From the NCBI RefSeq assembly GCF_963675165.1, contig NC_087379.1:3228201-3292200 (forward strand): 64,000 nucleotides of DNA, read 5' to 3'. The translations under genes and the position numbers were made by a program. The notes under the pieces are model-generated. The model worked only from the letters and a program-made list of their open reading frames with translations, made no database searches and was not told the origin of the DNA. Below are positions 58,240 to 64,000 of the stretch, one piece after another; positions within the stretch are counted from its first letter, which is position 1, and the number at the start of each line of letters is the position of its first letter. The stretch is from Halichondria panicea. Lineage: Eukaryota; Porifera; Demospongiae; Suberitida; Halichondriidae.

Positions 58240-59295
58240 CTACGGAATGCCTTCTTGTCTCTCACAGCACATGGTTGGAGGGCTTTTCCAGTTGTATTCA
58301 TAAGACAACCTAGTCTGGTACTCTTTCTGACACTGTTCTCCCACATCACGAAGATTCCTGAATTTCGACCTCATGTCTCCTGGGCTCTGTTTATGGGACA
58401 CAATGTAAATGTTCCTGCATCCTCTGGAGACAAACTCAGTGTTGAAACGAACATCATGCTTTCGCTCAGCTTTGTACGGACTAAGCCACACACCCACAGA
58501 TACATCCTCGCTATTATATAGTTCCAGACCATCTGCAGAGGTTGCTATTCTCTGTACTAGGTCTTGCGAGAGCACATACCCTCCTCCAAGGGCATAAGGA
58601 AGGTATCGATCACACAGGAACCAGTCTTTCTCTCTCCATTTGCCTTTAATTTTGATGTGAGCTCTGCCATCGAAGAACCCCCAATAAAAACTGTGTGTAC
58701 TGTTTCTGGCTGCTAATTCTGTCACAAATGTGTCCAAAAGTATGTAACTGTCGTCATCACATTTCAATAAATAGGAGAATTTATAGTCTTGGATTATTTT
58801 GGTGAAACTGTATAATACTTTTATCGTTAGATTAGCATAGTCTTCCTGTAAATCAGAGAGAAATAGCAAATCACCATACTTATCCTGCTCAGATCTCAAA
58901 CTCATAACTTCTTCGGGCAATAAACTTTGAGTGCCAATAGCGAATTTGACCATTACAGTATGTTTCGCTATTTCATACCCTTGTATCCAGGTTTCCCTGG
59001 CAACATTTCGTCTCTCGAGTCCTGAAACACTTGACAGAACGAGCACAAATAGGAGATAGTGGGTGCGGTCTCCCTGAGAGACCTTAGTGGGTGCTACACA
59101 CATGGCCGGCTCTTCTGATTGGTTAATATTAGGGCATTGGCAGTCACTGCTTTGGGGTATTGATGGATATGCAGCAGGAGCCCACAATCCAGCAAATAAG
59201 AGGAGCATGAACTGAACAGCTAGGTTCAGGGCTAGGAATATGGCACATAGTAAAAGTTTTGAGTGGAAAAAAGACCTCATTTCTTGATCTTTCAT
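58240..59295 (-). CDS. B3GALT6: Beta-1,3-galactosyltransferase 6 (galactosyltransferase II)
   Basis: A Golgi type II membrane enzyme of family GT31. It adds the second galactose of the GlcA-Gal-Gal-Xyl linker that primes heparan and chondroitin sulfate chains on proteoglycans. An intronless frame of 351 residues starts at ATG 59293-59295. Residues about 13-38 form the signal-anchor. GT31 motifs: RRNVARETWIQGY (96-108), YLLKCDDDSYILLD with the DDD metal site at 180-182, FYWGFFDGRAHIKIKGKW, YLPYALGGGYVLSQDL, NSEDVSVGVWL, and the C-terminal PPTMCCERQEGIP, nearly the same as the human enzyme's end. The human gene is also single-exon. It is divergent from XPA, 182 bases away. Confidence 0.96.
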   Translation of the reverse strand: MKDQEMRSFFHSKLLLCAIFLALNLAVQFMLLLFAGLWAPAAYPSIPQSSDCQCPNINQSEEPAMCVAPTKVSQGDRTHYLLFVLVLSSVSGLERRNVARETWIQGYEIAKHTVMVKFAIGTQSLLPEEVMSLRSEQDKYGDLLFLSDLQEDYANLTIKVLYSFTKIIQDYKFSYLLKCDDDSYILLDTFVTELAARNSTHSFYWGFFDGRAHIKIKGKWREKDWFLCDRYLPYALGGGYVLSQDLVQRIATSADGLELYNSEDVSVGVWLSPYKAERKHDVRFNTEFVSRGCRNIYIVSHKQSPGDMRSKFRNLRDVGEQCQKEYQTRLSYEYNWKSPPTMCCERQEGIP

Positions 59296-59477
59296 CCTTC
59301 CATGGTTAACATCTAGGCTCAGTTTCTTGCAATAGAGAGTCTAAGGATCACACATGAAAGATCCTCTCCAGCTCCATCTTGTCACTGAATGGGAATGGGT
59401 CATCAGACCTAGTTGTGAAACATGAACGTCCACCCTGAAACTTGAATGTCCAGACTAGACTGGAAGTGGTGATTGGG
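59296..59477. promoter_or_regulatory. Head-to-head promoter region, B3GALT6 / XPA
   Basis: 182 bases separate the start codons, consistent with a bidirectional promoter. No TATA box is evident. Upstream in-frame codons of XPA include a TTG at 59442, but the first suitable ATG is 59478. Confidence 0.5.
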
Positions 59478-62400
59478 ATGAATGAAGCCTGTAGCAGCAC
59501 ATTAGACACAGACCCAGCTACCCTTTCTGGCAGCCATGGCCAGGTATCTCAAGAGAAGGTGGAGAGGGCTAAAAAGAACAAGGAGAGAGCATTGAAGCTT
59601 AGGGAGGCACGAAATCGGGCACAGCCATACACCAAGTCTCTGCCCAACACCAAATCAGCAGATAGTAGGGGCCATGGGGCAGCCACTCCCATGATCCATA
59701 TGAAAACACACAGTAGTGCTCCCAGCATCAGAGACAGCCATGCTGGTTATATTATTGAGGAGGGACCTGTCGAGCGTGCTCCTGTGTACAGAGTTGCTGA
59801 GGAAAGCGGTACGTACGCACTTTACATTTACTCTAGAACCTTAGTATTATAAATTCAAGAAGTGATCACCACTGCAATATAATTATAATTATCCTACAGT
59901 TTCACCTGCAAATAATGTTGTCAAGGGTCTTTAATTAACTCTTAAGCTAAGGTCTGCTCCGTAACTCCCTTTTTTCAGTGTACTGGCTCTTATACAATTG
60001 ACTTTATGCATGTAGCTCCACTGTAATAGCAACACGATTATCTTTTTTGCAGTGCCAGCGCTGCCTGATGCATTGCTAGTGTGCTCCGAGTGTGGCAAGA
60101 AGTTTGCCGAGTCTTACCTCTACACCAAGTTCCAGCTGATCACTTGTGACAAATGTAGGTGGGTAACATAATCAACATGACATTAAATGCCATCGCTCCA
60201 CTTCATTTTGTATACTGCCACAATGCATTGTAGCAACATGTGCATGTAAAAACTCATTATTATTATAGTAATCTACGTGTAGTGATTTGTGAATTTGTAA
60301 TTCCCCCTCCGCAGGGACCCAGAGGGAAAGCATGCCCTGCTCACCAAGACTGAAGCCAAGCAGGTAAGCTGCTGGATTTATGAATAGCAGCACACGAGTA
60401 GATCTACTTACAATGGCATATACAACGCTTGTAATGTTGTTTCTGTATAGAGATATCTCCTGAAGGACTGTGATTTTGAAGAACGGAATGGTCCGCCACT
60501 ACCATTCCTACTTAAGAAGAATCCTCACTCCAGTGGATGGGGGGAGATGAAACTGTATTCTCTCTGTCAGGTCAGTTGTGTGAATGCTTATTCTATAGTG
60601 AACCCAGTTACAGATGTAAGGCAGTGCACTTTCCTTGTATTAATTTACAGTATACTGTATATGCTCGATCAGAGGCCGCTCTTGTATAAAGGCCGCACTC
60701 AAATAGTAGCCTCCCTTGCTAGCAAAATGAAACATTTAGTAGCCGCTCTCAAATAGTAGCCTCAGTGAACTTAGACTCTAGCATTTCTGCACGTGGCAGC
60801 AAAAAAAATATTACTAGCAGCTAGCTACATGTACGTAGCTACAAGTAGCAGCTTGTTAGTGCTTCACAAAGACTTTCTCATGGCAGAGTTCAAGTTTATG
60901 CAGGTGAAAACAACTTTTGATGACAAACTAAATTATCTGGAGCTAATAAACGCCGCTCTTGAACAGTGGCCTCTCTTGAATTGTAGCCTCCTCTTCCAGC
61001 AAAATGAAACATTTAGTAGCCGCGGCTCCTGATCAAGCATATACGGTACTCATAATTATGTTGTATGTGTTTATCAGGTTCAGGCTCGATCACATGCTGT
61101 GTGGGGTGGTGAGGAGGGTCTCGAAGCAGAGCGTCTTAACAAGGCAGAGAGGAGAGAAAAGAGGGTAGAGAGAAAGTATACTAAGGATATTAAAGGTTAG
61201 ATAGGATTCCATATTGTGGGCTTAACGTAGAGAATATAATGGTAGACCATAATGTAGATTCCTAGACGCATTCATTCTAAACACCCTCACGCTAGGATTT
61301 CAAAAGTATAAATCTTACCCAGATTGTCATTCTGAGGTATTTTGTCCGTGTTTTCCTTCCACTCCATTAAGTTTCTATCAGGAATGCACTCCTGTATCTA
61401 TATATAGCTATAATCCCTAGCTTTTGCATATGTGACTCTTTTTTCGGCTTCCAGTACGATTGAACTCACCATTATTAATTGAGAGCATAAAAATAATGTG
61501 GTTAGGTGGCCAACATGGTTCATGAGGTAGAGCATGTTGAAACAATGGAAGCTGTTATCATGAAACTATTTGGACTTATTTGGAGAGGTTAGGGGTATAT
61601 TTTACATGCGCATGCACGAAATAATTCGTATAATTGATTTAGTATACACACCAAATTTCATCATGCAAATTGTAAATAAACAGACAAAGTACACAGATCT
61701 ACGCAAGACCACGTGGTTAGTGGTAAAATGTTCCTGACCACAATGGCAGCCTTCAAAGACACTAGTAGAATAATTGTGCTGCAACATTTTAGCTCTGTTT
61801 AGCAAAGAGGCAGTTCAAGGAGGCCTTTATTTACTGACGCGTATCCACAAAATAATAATTATACTGATTATCCCCTTTTTAGGATAATGTATGCACATTA
61901 CGTATACAATGTATACCAGGCCGCTGATCTGAGTTTCAAGGGCAGCCGGGAAATCGAGGCTAGGGTTAGGCCTCTTAACGATGCTTGCTTATACCGTATA
62001 TCTTCTAATTTATCGGACAGGAAAAAATAATTATTTTGGAAATTGTCCGGGTATAATTGGAATAGAGCATGCGAAGTGTCCGGAATAATTAGAACAAGCA
62101 AGCAGCTGCATGCGAGCTACCTAAGTTTAATAGAACAGGGTACGACTGAATAGTTGCACTAGCTATCTAAAACTAGCTACTCAAAGCTATCTAACTGCAG
62201 CACTCTAAGTCTTACTTGCCGTCTGTGAATGATAACTCAACTTTTCAAGGTATTGTCCGGATATTTAGAACAAATGTAATATTAAAGTACTGGAGTGTCC
62301 GTTGTATTAGAACAACGAAAATTGCCCAAAAGAGTGTCCGGGTAATTAGAAGTGTCCGATAAATTAGAAGATATACGGTAATATAATTATGCTTGTAAAA

Positions 62401-62606
62401 ATCAGTTACATGTACAGAATTAAAATGTGGGGTGTTTTTGGTTCACAGATTTGCGAAGAGCAGTGCGGTCCAGTCTGATAAAGCCGTCCTCCTCCAGTCA
62501 CACTCACACCTTCCCATCTGGTCAAGAAGTTCACAATCCTGACGATGATACATGGACTAAAACGTGTTCTGATTGTGGTTACCAAGTAATTTTTGAGAAA
62601 ATGTGA
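59478..62606 (+). CDS. XPA: XPA nucleotide-excision repair protein, 6 exons
   Basis: XPA is a scaffold of nucleotide excision repair that verifies damage and binds RPA, TFIIH and ERCC1-XPF. Exons: 59478-59808, 60053-60158, 60315-60363, 60451-60570, 61078-61195 and 62449-62606; 293 residues with all phases agreeing. The N-terminus has a basic Lys/Arg stretch ([19 protein letters not shown]). The C4 zinc finger is CSECGKKF...CDKC, followed by [35 protein letters not shown] and the basic helix [20 protein letters not shown]. The C-terminal [13 protein letters not shown] corresponds to the TFIIH-binding tail of the vertebrate protein. The ERCC1-binding Gly triplet is not obvious. Introns 4 and 5 carry MITEs. 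Confidence 0.95.
60657..61044. mobile_element. MITE in an XPA intron
   Basis: Ends GTATATGCTCGATCAGAGGC and GCTCCTGATCAAGCATATAC are inverted. Inner GCCGCTC-AAATAGTAGCCTC blocks repeat on both sides. Confidence 0.75.
61992..62380. mobile_element. Mariner-like MITE, second copy of the 4901 family
   Basis: Nearly the same sequence as 4901-5303, with intact CCGTATATCTTCTAATTTAT ends and TA flanks, 389 bases long. Here it has no hammerhead motifs around it, showing that the MITE and the ribozyme repeat are separate elements. Confidence 0.87.
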
Positions 62607-64000
62607 CAATATAATTGCCTTTGTGTCTACACTAGTCCCTCTGTTATTAGATCAGGATCATTTCCTTCATTATTTTGTTCTATCCTTCACAACTAACTCG
62701 AGTTTCCTTTGAACATTCATACAGTAAAACTAATGTACAGTATAACGCCAAATTTTCACTGATTGATCTGAATCTCAAAATTATGCGCCTTGAAATTTTA
62801 TATTTCCTACTTCCGGCAGTGTAAGGGGGATATCTCAAAAATAATAAATGTTTATTTTAAACAATCTGCAAAATATATGGTCCTTGAAAATATTGACCGT
62901 GCTGTTTTTTTATGCACAATATTTTACCTACTGATATGCATAGGCAATGCAGTTTGTGGCCATTATTTACTAACTTTTGGATCAGTAGTGTCATCAGTGT
63001 TTATACATAATTATGCATGTAGTGATATCATGTGTACTGTACTACTTACTGTAAGCTAGAGCTGAACCTTAATTGGGCAATTAAAACGCAGTTAGTACAT
63101 TAATTGCCACCCTTGCTAAATAAAGGTGCCATAACTACAATTTATAGTCAGCGTAAACTTCGATCATGGTTATGAGCACAACGAATACCCTCTATACAGT
63201 TTCTAACTAAAATGCCATTATGATTTGTTATTAATTGCTAATTGCTAATTCTCCCTATTAAATAAGTGGTTTTTCCAGACAGGTTTCGTTTTACCACTAA
63301 TAGACGTACCATCAAAGTGGCATTCCCAGCATCCCCACCTGATGGATGTGCGCACTCATCCATCAGGTACCTACCTTTGACTTGAATAGGACCCAATTTT
63401 ACGGTTCAAGGAAAGCTGTTTAATCCAACCAAAGGAACGCAACTTTAGTCTGCTTTAATATCACCCCACTTTTTTCCCATACAAAGATCTGTGGACACAC
63501 AACGACAAAAATTCAAATTACCGCTCTCCCTGACGGGCAGTTACAGCTCAATAGCTTTGTTATCTGTTACCGTTCCTCAAGAGAAAGCAATAGTACACCA
63601 CACAATATTGCGTAATTTCCTGGTCACTAAATGATGCGATCTAGTTCATACTTAAAGCTAAAGATCAACAGTTATGTGATATATTAGTTGGTTCTGATTA
63701 GGAAGAAATGAGTGGTATGACTTACTCCTTTGCACTCAATGAGAGAATAATTTACGCTGGTTTTACCCTATATATAGGCACTTAACAGAATACATGTACT
63801 ACTTGTTGTTCAATATGAAGATATGTCTTCCAGCACTATATAAAACTGAGCTTTAATTTCAAGCAAGCAGCCCCGCCCCTACTGGAGTCATTTACCACAT
63901 TCCAATAAGCTTCTTATAACAATATTCATTAGATCTACTTGCCCATCCCACCTTTTAGCTTATAGAGAGCTAACTAGCTAGCTCTAGTTTCAGCTAGTAC
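62607..64000. other. Intergenic, no gene seen
   Basis: Downstream of XPA. A 12-bp perfect hairpin (ACCTGATGGATG / CATCCATCAGGT) is at 63337-63368. A TATATAAAA string is near 63837. No convincing coding frame or transposon end. Confidence 0.6.

Noticed and set aside
1-64000. CRISPR arrays, bacterial operons, rRNA genes
   Set aside because: No spaced short direct repeats of CRISPR type, no rRNA-like blocks; introns and metazoan genes throughout show this is nuclear DNA.

Overview
This is an AT-rich, intron-rich animal genomic segment. Palindromes such as ATAATTAT and TACATGTA recur, short introns (one of about 47 bp) sit beside very long repeat-filled ones, and small inverted-repeat transposons are everywhere. 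The gene set (RasGRF-type GEF, CAMTA, ILKAP, H2A.X, B3GALT6, XPA, TANGO2, PPCDC) is metazoan or holozoan. The overall style suggests a sponge (demosponge) or another early-branching animal; that placement is inference.

Layout. A RasGRF-like gene fills 228-19679 (minus). I reassembled it from 27 exons with consistent phases. Its ~9.8 kb intron holds a nested intronless glycosyltransferase-like gene (5831-6820), several transposon families and two tandem type I hammerhead ribozyme motifs (4804-4890 and 5336-5410). ILKAP (20058-25144, minus) follows and shares a 280 bp head-to-head promoter with an H2A.X gene (25425-25829, plus) that keeps a canonical 3' histone stem-loop.

From about 25840 to 39440 lies a tandem segmental duplication of roughly 7 kb. 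Each unit carries a 1.1-thousand-residue VioB-like protein (26646-29978 and 33303-36608, minus), related to bacterial iminophenylpyruvate/indole-pyruvate-imine dimer synthases of violacein and indolocarbazole pathways. The long coding exon of each copy lacks an ATG and begins just after a conserved 3' splice site, so these look like spliced animal genes of probable bacterial ancestry. The duplication also copied the H2A 3' end and the tail of the neighbouring CAMTA gene, leaving both as relics near 32200-33000.

The right half has CAMTA (38225-44977, minus; CG-1 and IQ motifs but no visible TIG or ankyrin region), PPCDC of coenzyme A synthesis (45351-46449, minus) head-to-head with an unrecognised 486-residue coiled-coil gene (46678-51502, plus), TANGO2 (54129-55556, plus; one apparent frameshift), and B3GALT6 (58240-59295, minus) head-to-head with the repair gene XPA (59478-62606, plus). 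The genes are housekeeping or signalling loci and do not form one pathway. The outstanding oddities are the VioB-like pair and the hammerhead motifs.
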